Made by a program: the position numbers and the translations under genes. This document shows positions 17,325 to 27,176 of a stretch of 64,000 nt of DNA, piece after piece (within the stretch, counting starts at the first letter, position 1; every line of letters begins with the position of its first letter). The stretch comes from CAWBLP01 sp963789495 (lineage in GTDB: Bacteria; Pseudomonadota; Alphaproteobacteria; Acetobacterales; Acetobacteraceae). The stretch is from NCBI GenBank assembly GCA_963789495.1, contig CAWBLP010000012.1, forward strand, positions 310,001 to 374,000, read 5' to 3'. The notes under the pieces are model-generated. The model saw only the letters and a list, made by a program, of their open reading frames with translations. It was not told the origin of the DNA and did no database searches.

Positions 17325-17537
17325 ATGCAGACAGTGCTGACCGTGACAGTGAATGGCGAGAGCCGCGCTCTCGACGGGCCGATATCGGTCTCCGCTCTGC
17401 TTGCCCTGCTCGGCCTGGAAACCCGCAAGGTCGCGGTCGAGCGCAATGAGGAAATCGTGCCGCGCTCGCGCTATGCCGAGACGTGGCTGGCCAGCGGCGA
17501 TGCCCTGGAAATCGTGCATTTCATCGGTGGAGGCTGA
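17325..17537 (+). CDS. thiS: sulfur carrier protein ThiS
   Basis: This 70-aa ubiquitin-like protein ends in FIGGG; the terminal Gly-Gly is the residue pair that is adenylated and thiocarboxylated in thiazole synthesis. It also has VAVERNEEIVPRSRY, typical of ThiS. ATG 17325 gives the normal family length; an upstream TTG at 17286 falls in the IS target duplication. thiG follows after one base. Only 52 bases separate the start from the IS, so the native promoter region was probably displaced. Confidence 0.95.
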   Translation: MQTVLTVTVNGESRALDGPISVSALLALLGLETRKVAVERNEEIVPRSRYAETWLASGDALEIVHFIGGG

Positions 17538-17538
17538 A

Positions 17539-18330
17539 ATGGATGGATCATTGCCGACCGCGGATAGCTGGACGGTCGCCGGCCGCCAGTTCCGCTCCCG
17601 GCTGATCGTCGGCACCGGCAAATACAAGGACCTGGAAGAGACGGCTGCGGCGATCGAGGCCAGCGGCGCGGAGATCGTCACCGTGGCGGTGCGACGGGTG
17701 AACCTGTCCGACCCCAAGGCGCCGATGCTGCAGGATTTCGTCGATCCGAAAAAGATCACCTACCTGCCCAATACCGCCGGCTGCTTCACTGCCAACGACG
17801 CCGTGCGCACTCTGCGCCTGGCCCGTGAGGCCGGTGGCTGGAACCTGGTGAAGCTGGAGGTGCTGGGCCCGCCGCCGCTGCTGTATCCCGACATGCGCGG
17901 CACGTTCGAGGCCGCCGAGGCGCTGATCAAGGACGGCTTCGAGGTCATGGTGTACTGTGCCGACGACCCGCTGGCCGCCAAGCGGCTGGAGGAGATGGGC
18001 TGCGTCGCCATCATGCCGCTCGGCGCGCCAATCGGCTCCGGCCTCGGCCTGCAGAACCCCGCCATGCTGACCATGATGATGGAACAGGTGAACGTGCCGT
18101 TCCTGGTGGATGCCGGCGTCGGCACCGCGTCAGACGCTGCCATCGCCATGGAACTGGGCTGCGATGCGGTGCTGCTGAACTCCGCCATCGCACACGCCAA
18201 GGATCCGATGACAATGGCGCGGGCGATGAAGCTTGCGGTGGAAGCGGGACGGCTCGCCTATCTGGCCGGACGCATGCCACGACGCATGGGCGCCGATCCG
18301 TCCAGCCCGCTGACCGGGCTGATCAGGTAG
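17539..18330 (+). CDS. thiG: thiazole synthase ThiG
   Basis: This 263-aa TIM-barrel enzyme joins 1-deoxyxylulose 5-phosphate, dehydroglycine and ThiS thiocarboxylate into the thiamine thiazole. Visible motifs are RLIVGTGKY near residue 20, the lysine-bearing VKLEVLGP strand, GAPIGSGLG and VDAGVGTASDA. The start at 17539 is one base after the thiS stop and has GGTGGAGG upstream. thiE, thiO and thiC are not in the window. Confidence 0.97.
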   Translation: MDGSLPTADSWTVAGRQFRSRLIVGTGKYKDLEETAAAIEASGAEIVTVAVRRVNLSDPKAPMLQDFVDPKKITYLPNTAGCFTANDAVRTLRLAREAGGWNLVKLEVLGPPPLLYPDMRGTFEAAEALIKDGFEVMVYCADDPLAAKRLEEMGCVAIMPLGAPIGSGLGLQNPAMLTMMMEQVNVPFLVDAGVGTASDAAIAMELGCDAVLLNSAIAHAKDPMTMARAMKLAVEAGRLAYLAGRMPRRMGADPSSPLTGLIR

Positions 18331-18347
18331 CAGGTCTGATCGGGCGG

Positions 18348-19097
18348 TCAGCCGTCCCGGAGCGCCATCTGGCCGATCCGCAGCCGATACGGGGCGAATT
18401 CGGCCATGTAGCCGAATTCAGCCATCCAGTCCTGCATGCGCTGTTCGATCGCGCTCGTCTGGTGGGCCGCGAGCACCCGGCGCCAGCGGCCGGTTTCGCC
18501 CGACCGATTGGCGTGATGCCGATGCCACTGCGTCTTCACATCGACCACGTCGCCGGACGGGTGCCGCACCGCGGTCGGCAGCAACTCCAGTCGCGCGATC
18601 AGGCGTTCGACCGCATCTCGCCTCGTCTCGGTGAAGATGCACTCGCGGTCGGTCGGCGCCAGACTGTACCCGAACGCCGCTGCAACCTGGTCCAGCGTTG
18701 CCGGATTGTCGGGAAACCGCGTCTCATAACGCAGCAGTTTCGCGTTGGGATGGCCGCAATGAGCCAGGCAGAACCGGGCGGATCGCTCCACGGCGGCAAG
18801 CGCCAGGTCGAAGCGCAGGCGCTGATACTGCATCAAGGACGCGACCGAGTCGCGCGGATCACGGACCGAGATCCAGACAGTCTGTGCCCGCTCCGCCAGG
18901 AGGGTGGCCGTCGCAGGGTCGGTATCGTGCGTCTTGATGATCGCCACGCCGTCCGAGTCATCGAGCGGCCCAAGCTCACTCCTGCGAGTGATAAATCGTC
19001 CGGTCACGTTGCCCAGTTCGGCCAGGGCAGCGATCTTCAACGCGACATTGAACAGCCAGGTGGAGCCACTGGCATACATGCCCAGGCACCAGAACAC
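18348..19097 (-). CDS. sulfotransferase-fold protein
   Basis: This 249-aa protein has an N-terminal PAPS 5'-phosphosulfate loop-like motif (GMYASGSTWLFN, residues 6-17). The 3'-phosphate motif region is VRDPRDSVASLM near residue 79, as in cytosolic-type sulfotransferases. The substrate is unknown. It is the downstream neighbour of a Hint-domain surface protein gene on the same strand, and a second sulfotransferase lies 2.3 kb away. The role would be sulfation of a glycan, lipid or small molecule (inference). Confidence 0.8.
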   Translation of the reverse strand: MFWCLGMYASGSTWLFNVALKIAALAELGNVTGRFITRRSELGPLDDSDGVAIIKTHDTDPATATLLAERAQTVWISVRDPRDSVASLMQYQRLRFDLALAAVERSARFCLAHCGHPNAKLLRYETRFPDNPATLDQVAAAFGYSLAPTDRECIFTETRRDAVERLIARLELLPTAVRHPSGDVVDVKTQWHRHHANRSGETGRWRRVLAAHQTSAIEQRMQDWMAEFGYMAEFAPYRLRIGQMALRDG

Positions 19098-19186
19098 GGC
19101 TTATCTCCCGTTGGCGGCAAGGCTCTTGAATGCAAACGGGAGCCGGCGATGCCGACCCCTGCGTGCTGGCTTCGGGTACGCCGCGT

Positions 19187-21148
19187 TCAGGCGGCGAGGC
19201 GAGCGACGTTCGCGGCGGCCTCTGGCAGCACATGCGTCATCGACATGCCGACCTGCACCTCCACCATCAGTAGGCCGTCCAGCTTCGGCAGTGGCAGCAC
19301 CGCATCGCCGTTCATCCAGCGCCACATGTTGGCATCATCGCGCTCCACGCCATGCCAGCCGGATGTTAGCTCCGGATGGTCGGGGGAGATATCGAAACGG
19401 CCTTCGTTGCTGGACACCGTAATGCGGCGAATGGCGACGCCCAGGTGGCGCCAGTCATCGACATAGGCCCGCAGCTCCGAGGGAACCGTGGCACGCGATG
19501 CCAGCCGCACCGAATCGGCGCCCGCCGGAACAGCGAAGACATAGCGGTTATCCGCCGTCGAGAGCGGCCGCACCCGCCTGCCATTGACCATCAGATGCAG
19601 GTCGGGATCCTGTGTGGTGGTGCGATCGTCATGGGTGTAGCCGAGCGCCGCGGCGCGGTCCGCCAGCAAACGCCACACCGGCTCCACAAGGTCGGGGGCG
19701 ACGGTCAGCGGCGCGCAGGCATCGGTTTCCCAGCAGCTCAGGCTGGCGTTCACCTCGAATTCCGGATGCAGCACCAGAGCCAGGCCGGAATTGGCGAAGA
19801 ACGCACGGTTGCCGGTGTTCAGGTAGCTCTCGGCCGGCAGGCCTTCGGCCACCAGAATGGCGTGGGAGGCCAGCTCGACGTGGAAGTAGTCCACCGCCGG
19901 TGTGGCGAGCTCGTGCACGATGGTCATGCCGTTGATCAGCAGCTTGGCCGGAATCAACTTTCCATCGATGTACACCGAGTGATCCGGCGACAGGACCAGG
20001 TCGCGATGCGGCTTGTTGTCGCCGAAAGCCCCGCGCTGGATGCGCACCGGCGCGGCGAGGTTGGGCTGACGATGCCGGGTCAGGTCCACACGGCGATGGC
20101 CAAGCCACTTCACCGTTTGCGGAACCAGGCGGTCGCCTTCCAGAGTCATGACGGTGTCGCCGGCGCGCAGATCCTCGACCGCGACTTCGCCGTCATCGGT
20201 CAGGATACCGGTTCCGGCCGCGTAGCACACCACGTCGACCCACAGATTGCCGCCGCTGAAGAACACGTTGTCGCCGGTAAAGTTGGCGCCTGAGACATTG
20301 AACTGATAGGTCGCACCGGCCGTCACCGCGTTGATCGTGGTGCCGACAATGGACGCCGAGGTGATGGTCTGCCCGTTCAGCGTGATGATGCTGGCGCCGG
20401 TCGAGCTGCTCTTGGTCGGACCGATCGCCAGGTTTGAGAGCGTCGCGTTGAACAGGTAGGTGCTGCCGGTGACCAGATGGAACTGGGCGTGATCACCAGC
20501 GGTAGTCGAGTTGGTGGTCATCGAGCCGGCGGCATTGTTGAAGCTGATCGAGCCTCCGGTGACTTGCGCGTTGGCGCCGAATGTCAGAGCCGCCCCACCG
20601 TCGATCACGAAACTGGCGGAGACGCTGAGGACGTTGGCGGTGGTGGCGTCGACCGAGTTGATCGTGAGCGTGCCGCCGTCGGCGACAATCTTTCCGCTAC
20701 CGCCGGTCGTCAGAGACGCGCCGGCCAGCGCGAAGGACGGGTTGATGATCGTCCCGCTGCCGAAGATCTGGGCGGTGCCGTTCACCGTCATCTGGTAAAA
20801 GCGCAGCGTGCCGCCGCCCATGGTGATCTGGCCGGCGCTCATCGTCAGCGTGCCGCCCGCCCCCGGAGTGCCGGCGCTCGGAGATGCCGCAATGCCTGCC
20901 TGCAACGTATTGCCGGCGATGTCGATGGTGGCATCCGAGGAAGTGACCTGGACCGCACCGGCGTTGATCAAGGCTTGCCCGAGGGTGACGGTGTAGGGGC
21001 CACCGAGCGGCCCGAATACGAACAGCTCCTGGTTCGCCGTTGCGCCGCTGAACGCGACAGCAGGGCTCCCTCCGGTCGCCGTCCAGTTGCCGGACGTATT
21101 TCAGGTTCCACCACTGCCACTATTGAATGTGAAAGTATTACTCGCCAT
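19187..21148 (-). pseudogene. Hint-domain surface protein, interrupted by an early in-frame TGA
   Basis: From ATG 21148 the frame encodes about 653 residues with one TGA at codon 16 (21101-21103), between GSGSGGT and NTSGNWTATGG, where Trp (TGG) is likely. After it the frame is open to 19187. The N-terminal 270 residues are Gly/Ser/Thr/Ala-rich beta-repeat sequence resembling secreted or adhesin-like proteins. A Hint (hedgehog/intein) domain follows, starting CYAAGTGILTDDGEVAVEDL and including LSPDHSVYIDGKLIPAK. A C-terminal domain of about 230 residues follows. Hint domains can self-cleave or esterify. The first usable start after the TGA is a TTG at 20971, so a shortened product is possible. 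Confidence 0.8.
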
Positions 21149-21415
21149 GGCGTGTCGTGACCCCCGCATGCCTCGATTGATGCCGCCCGCAATCTGAACT
21201 GCTCACGGAACGAACCCAGAGAATAACAAATCTGCTGAGATTTTATCCGTTCGTCAATCAAAATCACGTCACCGCGATCCGGTCGACTCTGGCAACCGTG
21301 CATCGCTTGCAGCAGATCCGTGAAGGACACACGCAACTGAACTCCCGGTCGCGAAAAACTCACTGAAGCCGCCCCAAGCCGGATGACAGCCCGGCGGCTG
21401 TGTTATGCTGGCTCC

Positions 21416-23396
21416 ATGGCGAAACTGTCACCTGCGTTGCTGCGCGACCTCCATACCGGCCTTGCCCATCATCGGGCGGGTCGCATGAACGAAGCCGAAT
21501 TTCTGTATCGCCAGGTTCTGGCGCAGTCGCCCAAACAGGCCGACGCTCTCAACCTGCTGGGGGTGATCGCGCAGGATCGCGGCCAGCCGGCGCGCGCCGT
21601 CGAAATGATATCGCAGGCGGTTCGCGCCCGCCGCGTGTTTCCAGAGGCTCTGGCCAATCTCGCCCGCGCCCAATGTGCCGCCGGCGACGCGGAGGGCGCC
21701 GCGGCCTCGGCCCGCCGTGCCCTCGCCCAGGCGTCGGATCTCGCGGAAGCCCATATCCAGCTCGGCCGCGCCCTGCTCGCGCTCGACGACAATGCCGCAG
21801 CCGCCGAGGCCTGCCGGCGCGCCACCACCCCTCGCGCCACAGGCGCTGGAAGCGCAGGTCAACCTGGCCGCCGCGCTGACCCGGCTGGGCGAGCATGCCG
21901 GCGCTGCCGAGGCCTACCAGATCGCCCACCGGCTGAAGCCGGACCGGGCCGAAACCCTGACCGACTTTGCCACCGTGCTTACCCGCATGGAGCGATATGA
22001 GGACGCCCTGCGCTGCCACGAGCGTGCCATCGCTCTGGCTCCGCATGATTCCCGCACCCATGCCGGCCATGCGGCGACGCTGAAACAGGCGCACGACGTC
22101 GAGGGGTCGGTCGCCGCCTGTCGGCGCGCCCTGGAACTGGCGCCGGACAGCGTCTCGGTCTGGCTGCTGCTGGGCACCAACCTGGCCTCCCTCGGCCGCT
22201 TCGAGGAAGCCATCGACTGCCACCGCCGGGCGCTGCAACTGGATCCGCATTGCGCCGAGGCGCAGCGTGGCATGGTTGCCGCCGGCCAGCAGATGGATGC
22301 GAGCGAGCGCAGCCAGCTCCAAGCCACCACGGCCGACTCAAGCCTGCCGGCGCATCAGCGCATTTCCGTCGGCTTCGCCCTGGGAAACCTGCTGGACCGG
22401 GATGGCCAGTATGATGACGCCTTCCGCGCCTTCGCCGCCGCAAATCATCTGGCGCGCACCGAACGCGAGGCGGAGAATCGCGGGTTCGATCCGGTTGCGC
22501 TGGGCCGGCAGGTGGACGACCTGATCGCGACATTTTCCGCCGCTGCTTTCGAGCCGGTACGCGGCTGGGGGTCGCCCTCGGAGCTACCCGTCTTCATCGT
22601 TGGCATGCCACGGTCCGGCACCACCCTGACCGAACAGATCGCCGCCAGCCATAAGGATGTCTTCGGCGCCGGCGAACGCAAGGATATCGGCCATCTCGCC
22701 AGGCTCCTGCAGATCGACCACACGGCCCGGCCGCCCGCATCCTGGGACCGCCAGAGCGTGGAGCAGGAGGTCAGCGCCCATCTGGCTCGGTTGCAGGCGC
22801 TCGGCGGCAATGCGCAACGCGTCATCGACAAGATGCCGGACAATATCTTCTGGCTCGGCGTCATCGCCGTGCTGTTCCCGGGGGCACGGGTGGTGTTCTG
22901 CCGGCGAGATCCGCGCGATGTCTGCCTGTCCTGCCATTTTCAGAGCTTCAGTGCCGGCCTGCCATGGACCAACGACCTGGCGGACTGCGCACGGCGAGCG
23001 CAGGAGGTGGAGCGACTGACCCGACATTGGCACGCGGTCCTGCCGCTCCGCATGCTGGAGGTCTCCTATGAGTTTCTTGTCGCCGACGTCGAGGCGGAGA
23101 GCCGGCGCCTGATCGAGTTCCTGGGCCTGCCCTGGGACCCGGCCTGTCTCGACTTCCATGCCACCCAACGGCCCATCCTGACCGCCAGCCTGTGGCAGGT
23201 GCGGCAACCCCTCTACGCCAGCTCGGCCGGCCGCTGGCGCCATTATCGCCGGCACCTGGGACCACTGTTGAACGGACTGGCCGGATTGTTGCCGGCGGAA
23301 CAGGAGCCGGCGGGCGAGCCGGTTCTGGAGTCCGCCGGCATTCCGTCCCGGGAGGCCAGTGCCGCCGCCGGCACCGGAGCCGTGAGACTGTCGTAA
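21416..23396 (+). pseudogene. TPR-repeat sulfotransferase, frameshifted by one C
   Basis: The first frame (from ATG 21416) encodes TPR repeats (ALNLLGVIAQDRGQPARAVEM, AHIQLGRALLALDDNAAAAEA). The second frame continues with TPRs (ALEAQVNLAAALTRLGEHAG, AETLTDFATVLTRMERYEDA) and a sulfotransferase domain with the PAPS loop VGMPRSGTTLTEQI and FCRRDPRDVCLSC. The frames join at CCCC (21828-21831). Removing one C gives ...C-R-R-A-T-T-L-A-P-Q-A-L-E, and the total length becomes exactly 660 codons. TPR-sulfotransferase fusions are common in bacteria that modify exported proteins or glycans; the substrate is unknown. It may be a real slip in a C-run or a read error. Confidence 0.88.
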
Positions 23397-23537
23397 TTCT
23401 TTACATAGTACCTGAGTTAGCAACTATTCTTGCCGGGCTATCGTGCTGGAATCACTCGACTCTTAAGGGCTGGCATGAGGCTTGCTCCTCAAATCCCGAT
23501 TGGTGCGGCTATCGACTGTTTCGGGACGGGATCACTC

Positions 23538-24248
23538 ATGCGTAACATCTTGCTCAGCACGACGGCGGTAACCGGTCTGGTCCTGGCGTTTGCCTTGGCG
23601 CCGACCGCTGCCGAGGCAGGAACCTCGCATCAGATCGTGCTGAGCATCCCCGCAGCGACGTCGTCTGGCGTCGACTGGACCAGTTCGCCGTTATCATTTG
23701 CCGCGTTCGACAGCACCGCCGGCACGTTGCAGTCGGTCCTGGTGTTTCAGCAGCTTTCGGTGGATTTCGGCGGATCGGTATCGTTGGGCAGCAGTGCGTC
23801 CAGTTCGTTCTCCGGCACCCTGTCCGCCCAGACCGACCTGGCCATTACCGGCGGCCCGAGCGTGCTGGATGGCGCACCCGCCCTCACCGCAATAGGCTCT
23901 CAGGGGGTCGCACTCGCTCCAGGCGATACGACTGCCTTCTCGTCGCCCGGCGCCTTCAATTCAACCGGTCCCTCTTTGTACTCGAGCGGATTGGGTGACT
24001 GGGAGAGCATCGGTCCTTCGACGCTGATGATTGTGCTCAACTCGGTCACCCAGCCCACCAGCGCCTATCCGGGTGTGTTGTTCGACCCGGATCCGAATAT
24101 GAACTTTGAGCTCCAGATTACCTACAACTACTCGACCAGCGGCAGCGATGTGCCGGAGCCCGCCTCAGCACTGCTACTTGGCGGCGGTCTGCTGACTTTG
24201 GGTACGGTGCGGCGGCGCAGGATCAGCAAGAACCAGCCGCCGGAGTAA
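23538..24248 (+). CDS. PEP-CTERM sorting domain protein
   Basis: This 236-aa protein has an N-terminal signal peptide (residues 1-27, ending AAEAG) and a Ser/Gly/Thr-rich body without a known domain. It has a classical PEP-CTERM tail: VPEPAS, a hydrophobic helix (ALLLGGGLLTLG) and a basic end RRRR near residue 226. Such proteins are processed by exosortase, often with exopolysaccharide production. ATG 23538 is chosen because it starts the signal peptide; GGGACGGG lies just upstream. No exosortase gene is in the window. Confidence 0.88.
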   Translation: MRNILLSTTAVTGLVLAFALAPTAAEAGTSHQIVLSIPAATSSGVDWTSSPLSFAAFDSTAGTLQSVLVFQQLSVDFGGSVSLGSSASSSFSGTLSAQTDLAITGGPSVLDGAPALTAIGSQGVALAPGDTTAFSSPGAFNSTGPSLYSSGLGDWESIGPSTLMIVLNSVTQPTSAYPGVLFDPDPNMNFELQITYNYSTSGSDVPEPASALLLGGGLLTLGTVRRRRISKNQPPE

Positions 24249-24684
24249 CCGCACCGCCCTGACCCTCGTGGATCGCGGCGGTGAGTCGGAATAGTTTACA
24301 AGATCACGCCCGGCTCGGCACTTACCCGGAAAGGCGCCCCTGTGTGCTTGGGCAGACCCGAGCCGCAGTTTGAGCCGCCGTCGGACCTGGCTGAAGGATG
24401 GAGTGGCGCCGGCTCGAGGCACAGAGCACCTACGTCGGCGCAGCGCACCTGTGAGACGGTCGCGGCTCCCCGCCGGCATGAGCTAACCGGCCAATGCCTG
24501 TAGGTCCTCATTGCGCTCAGGTCTGGGCCAGCAAACCGGCCCGGTTTGCCGCATCGGGGTGGCGAGGCCAGGCGTCACCGACATCGTTTTCTGGCGCGAT
24601 ATTTCTTCCCGCTGCGCAATTACGGGCCGGATGCGTCGCAGCAGCGGACCTACGCCGATATGACTGCTCGATCGGCGCCCGCCG
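24249..24684. other. intergenic region without a recognised gene
   Basis: About 436 bases between the PEP-CTERM gene and fliP. A CACCGCC/GGCGGTG inverted repeat just after the stop (about 24256-24287) may be a terminator. ORFs here are short, arginine/proline-rich and unrecognisable. Confidence 0.5.
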
Positions 24685-25428
24685 CTAGCCACTGATAAAG
24701 CTCTGCACCAGGCTGCCGGCCACCAGCCGCCAACCATCCACCAGCACGAAGAAGATCAGCTTGAACGGCAGCGACACCACGTTGGGCGGCAGCATCATCA
24801 TGCCCAGGCTCATCAGGATGCTGGCCACCACCATGTCAATCACCAGGAACGGCAGAAACAGCAGGAACCCCATCTCGAAGGCGCGGCGCAACTCGCCCAC
24901 CAGGAACGCCGGAATCACCGCCCGCCAAGGCGCCTGTTCGGCCGACGCCGATGCCGGCAAATGACCGAGATCCTGGAAAAACTGCAGATCGCTCGGCCGC
25001 AGGTTGTCCGTCATGAAGCGATGAAACGGGGCCGCGGCCTTCTGCAGCCCCTCGATCTCACCGATCTGCCCCTGCGCCATCGGCATCAGCCCGGCATTCC
25101 ACGCCTGCTCTAATGTCGGCTGCATCACGAAGAAGGTGAGAAACAACGACAACCCGATCAACACGATATTCGGCGGCGCGCCCTGCGTGCTGAGCGCGGA
25201 GCGCAGCAAAGACAGCACGATCACGATGCGGGTGAATGCCGTGACCATCACCAGCAGACTGGGGGCCAGCGACAGCACGGTGATCAGCGCGGTCAGTTGG
25301 ATGATGCGGCTGGTTACACCGGCCTCGCCCCCGGCGGCGCCGAGATCGATACTCAACGACTGGGCATGAGCGAGCGCCGGCACCAGGAGCGGCACAGCGC
25401 AGAAGGCCAGCAACACCCAACGCCTCAT
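24685..25428 (-). CDS. fliP: flagellar/type III export membrane protein FliP
   Basis: This 247-aa protein has a signal-like N-terminus (LLAFCAVPLLVPALAHA). The conserved FliP segments are PSLLVMVTAFTRIVIVLSLL, PPNIVLIGLSLFLTFFVM, IPAFLVGELRRAFEMGF and IDMVVASILMSLGMMMLPP. It belongs to the export gate (FliPQR) of the flagellum. The start overlaps the fliO stop by four bases. No other flagellar genes are seen in the window and the downstream neighbour is unrelated. Confidence 0.96.
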   Translation of the reverse strand: MRRWVLLAFCAVPLLVPALAHAQSLSIDLGAAGGEAGVTSRIIQLTALITVLSLAPSLLVMVTAFTRIVIVLSLLRSALSTQGAPPNIVLIGLSLFLTFFVMQPTLEQAWNAGLMPMAQGQIGEIEGLQKAAAPFHRFMTDNLRPSDLQFFQDLGHLPASASAEQAPWRAVIPAFLVGELRRAFEMGFLLFLPFLVIDMVVASILMSLGMMMLPPNVVSLPFKLIFFVLVDGWRLVAGSLVQSFISG

Positions 25429-25712
25429 GGCCCCGCCTCCGCGTCCGGCGCCTTGGCCAGGGGCAGCCAGCCGACCACCACATCCTGCCCACCGCCGGTC
25501 AGCAGCAGCACCTGGCGGGAATCGCAGCGCACCAGGTGCAGGCGGCGCCGAGCGTCCAATGGGACCGTGTCGAGGATCGCCAGCCGACCGCCGGCGGGTC
25601 TGCGCAACGTCAATCCGCTGAGGCGTGCCGCCCGCCCGACCAGCCAGATCAATCCCACCACCACCAGCAAGGCAGCGACGGCGGTCAGCAGCGAGGAGAC
25701 ACCCGGAAGCAT
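25425..25712 (-). CDS. fliO: flagellar biosynthesis protein FliO
   Basis: This 95-aa protein has one N-terminal transmembrane helix (LLTAVAALLVVVGLIWLVG) and the FliO-type cytoplasmic segment GGRLAILDTVPLDARRRLHLVRCDSRQVLLLTGGGQDVVVGW. Met at 25712 gives the usual short form; upstream residues of the longer ORF look non-coding. It assists FliP assembly and is translationally coupled to fliP. Confidence 0.88.
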   Translation of the reverse strand: MLPGVSSLLTAVAALLVVVGLIWLVGRAARLSGLTLRRPAGGRLAILDTVPLDARRRLHLVRCDSRQVLLLTGGGQDVVVGWLPLAKAPDAEAGP

Positions 25713-26135
25713 TCCGCGGCCTTTTGCCGTGGTGAATGAGTCAGGTCGGTTCGCGCGGCCGAGAGTGTCGAGGCATGGCCCCAGGGCCGGCGGGGAACGA
25801 CCAGCCGCCAGAAGAGCAGAGCCAGATGAAGGAAGGGTTTCCACTGCGGTAGAAATTGACGCTTGCCTGGATGCTGAGCGCCCATCGGGCGGCCGCATCG
25901 GCAATACTACGCACCGAACGCCGCAACGGCGCCGCAGTCAGTCCTGGCGGGCACGGGCAACATAGGCCGCTGCCCTGCAGGGCGATGTATCGCCACCGCC
26001 GGCGCAGCATCGGCACATGACGGCCGCGCCGGGGTCGGCTTACCGCCGCGCCGCCTAAGCCGCGTCTGCGCAGTAATCCAGGCGGCGACGCCACCGCATG
26101 CGCAGGACCATCCTGAGGAGGCGGCCTCGGCCGGG
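25713..26135. other. intergenic region without a recognised gene
   Basis: About 420 bases upstream of fliO and downstream of the DUF2076 gene. It should hold the fliO promoter, but no clear elements could be picked out. ORFs in it lack any recognisable feature. Confidence 0.45.
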
Positions 26136-27050
26136 TCAGATCAACGAGTCGTCGTCCGCCCCGCCGCTGCTGCCTTGATCCCAGCCGGCATCACCGCCTC
26201 CGGCGTTGTCCCAGCCGGCATCAGCCGTGTTATCCAGGCCTCCGCCGCCTGCCGGATCGATCGGCTGATCCCAGGTGCCGTTGTCGACGTAGTCCTGGCT
26301 GGCAGGGGCGCCGGCGGCGGGTGTATCCCAGCTACCCTGATCCACATATTCCTGGGTCGGCGACGCAGCCGGCCCGGCCCAGGGGCTGGCAAATCCGCCG
26401 GCCCCCATGCCGCCGCCAAATCCACCATAACCGTGATGGCCGGAGAACAGGCCCATCAGCGCATTGCCCGCCACCATACCGCCGGCGACTCCGGCCGCGG
26501 TGGTCAACGCCGACCCGAGGAACCCGGACCCGGAGCGCTGGAACATGCCCGGCTGATAGCCGGGGGCATATTGCGGCGGCGGCGGCGCGTATTGCGGCGC
26601 CGACTGCTGGTAGTTCGGCTGGTAACCCGGCGGCGGTCCACCCTGGTTCCAGGCCGGTCCCGGCCCGCCTTGCTGCGGCGGGGGCGCTGACGGGGCGGTC
26701 CGGCCGCCGCCGAACAACCCGCTGAAGAACCCGCCGCCGGAGCTGCCGCGTTGCTGTTCGGCCTGTTGTGCCGCCTGGCGAGCCTGCTGCACGTCCCACT
26801 CCAGGCGCTGGATCCGGCTCTGCGCCTCGGTCAGCGCCTGCTCCTGCACAAAGGCGAGCTGGGTGATGCGGTACGCCGCTTCCGGATTGCGCTGGAACAG
26901 CTCGTGGATCAGCCGATCGGCCTCCGGCTCCACCGGCGGAAGTGCCGGCTGCGTGGTGGCCGGCACCGATCCGGCGAACCCGCTCGCGCGCTGCGAACCG
27001 CCGACCCGGGTGATGAATTGCGTGATGATGTCGCGTTCTTCGTTGGTCAT
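26136..27050 (-). CDS. DUF2076 family protein
   Basis: This 304-aa protein starts with the DUF2076 signature (TNEERDIITQFITRVGG, then EADRLIHELFQRNPEAAYRI). A coiled-coil-prone stretch rich in Q/A/E (about residues 65-100) follows, then a Gly/Pro/Gln-rich low-complexity middle (PPPQYAPGYQPG). A Gly-rich hydrophobic segment (GSALTTAAGVAGGMVAGNAL) and an acidic tail with repeats of YVD.G.WD come last. The family is thought to act in the periplasm as a ligand-binding or envelope-associated protein; the function is not established. Met 27050 is chosen because the conserved domain begins there. Confidence 0.85.
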   Translation of the reverse strand: MTNEERDIITQFITRVGGSQRASGFAGSVPATTQPALPPVEPEADRLIHELFQRNPEAAYRITQLAFVQEQALTEAQSRIQRLEWDVQQARQAAQQAEQQRGSSGGGFFSGLFGGGRTAPSAPPPQQGGPGPAWNQGGPPPGYQPNYQQSAPQYAPPPPQYAPGYQPGMFQRSGSGFLGSALTTAAGVAGGMVAGNALMGLFSGHHGYGGFGGGMGAGGFASPWAGPAASPTQEYVDQGSWDTPAAGAPASQDYVDNGTWDQPIDPAGGGGLDNTADAGWDNAGGGDAGWDQGSSGGADDDSLI

Positions 27051-27130
27051 GTGGGTACCCCGCTGGGTCCTCCGGTTCGACCGTGCCTGAGCGCAGAAGT
27101 GGCCCTGCAGCCGATCCCCTTCAATCCTCT

Positions 27131-27176
27131 TCACGGGCTGGCCTCTGTCACGGGCTGGCCTCTGTCATGGGCTGCC
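27131..27176. repeat. 17-bp tandem repeat, about 2.7 copies
   Basis: TCACGGGCTGGCCTCTG occurs at 27131-27147 and 27148-27164, followed by a partial variant (TCATGGGCTGCC). It overlaps the 3' end of the CoA-binding protein gene, including its stop codon. Confidence 0.9.

Noticed and set aside
11242..21103. TGA read as tryptophan or selenocysteine
   Set aside because: Many intact genes in the window end in TGA with another gene overlapping directly (hyp, dpp, acc), so TGA is a normal stop. Neither site has a visible selenocysteine element or a selenoprotein family.
24249..24684. tRNA or small RNA gene
   Set aside because: No cloverleaf, T-arm or conserved small-RNA pattern could be recognised by eye.
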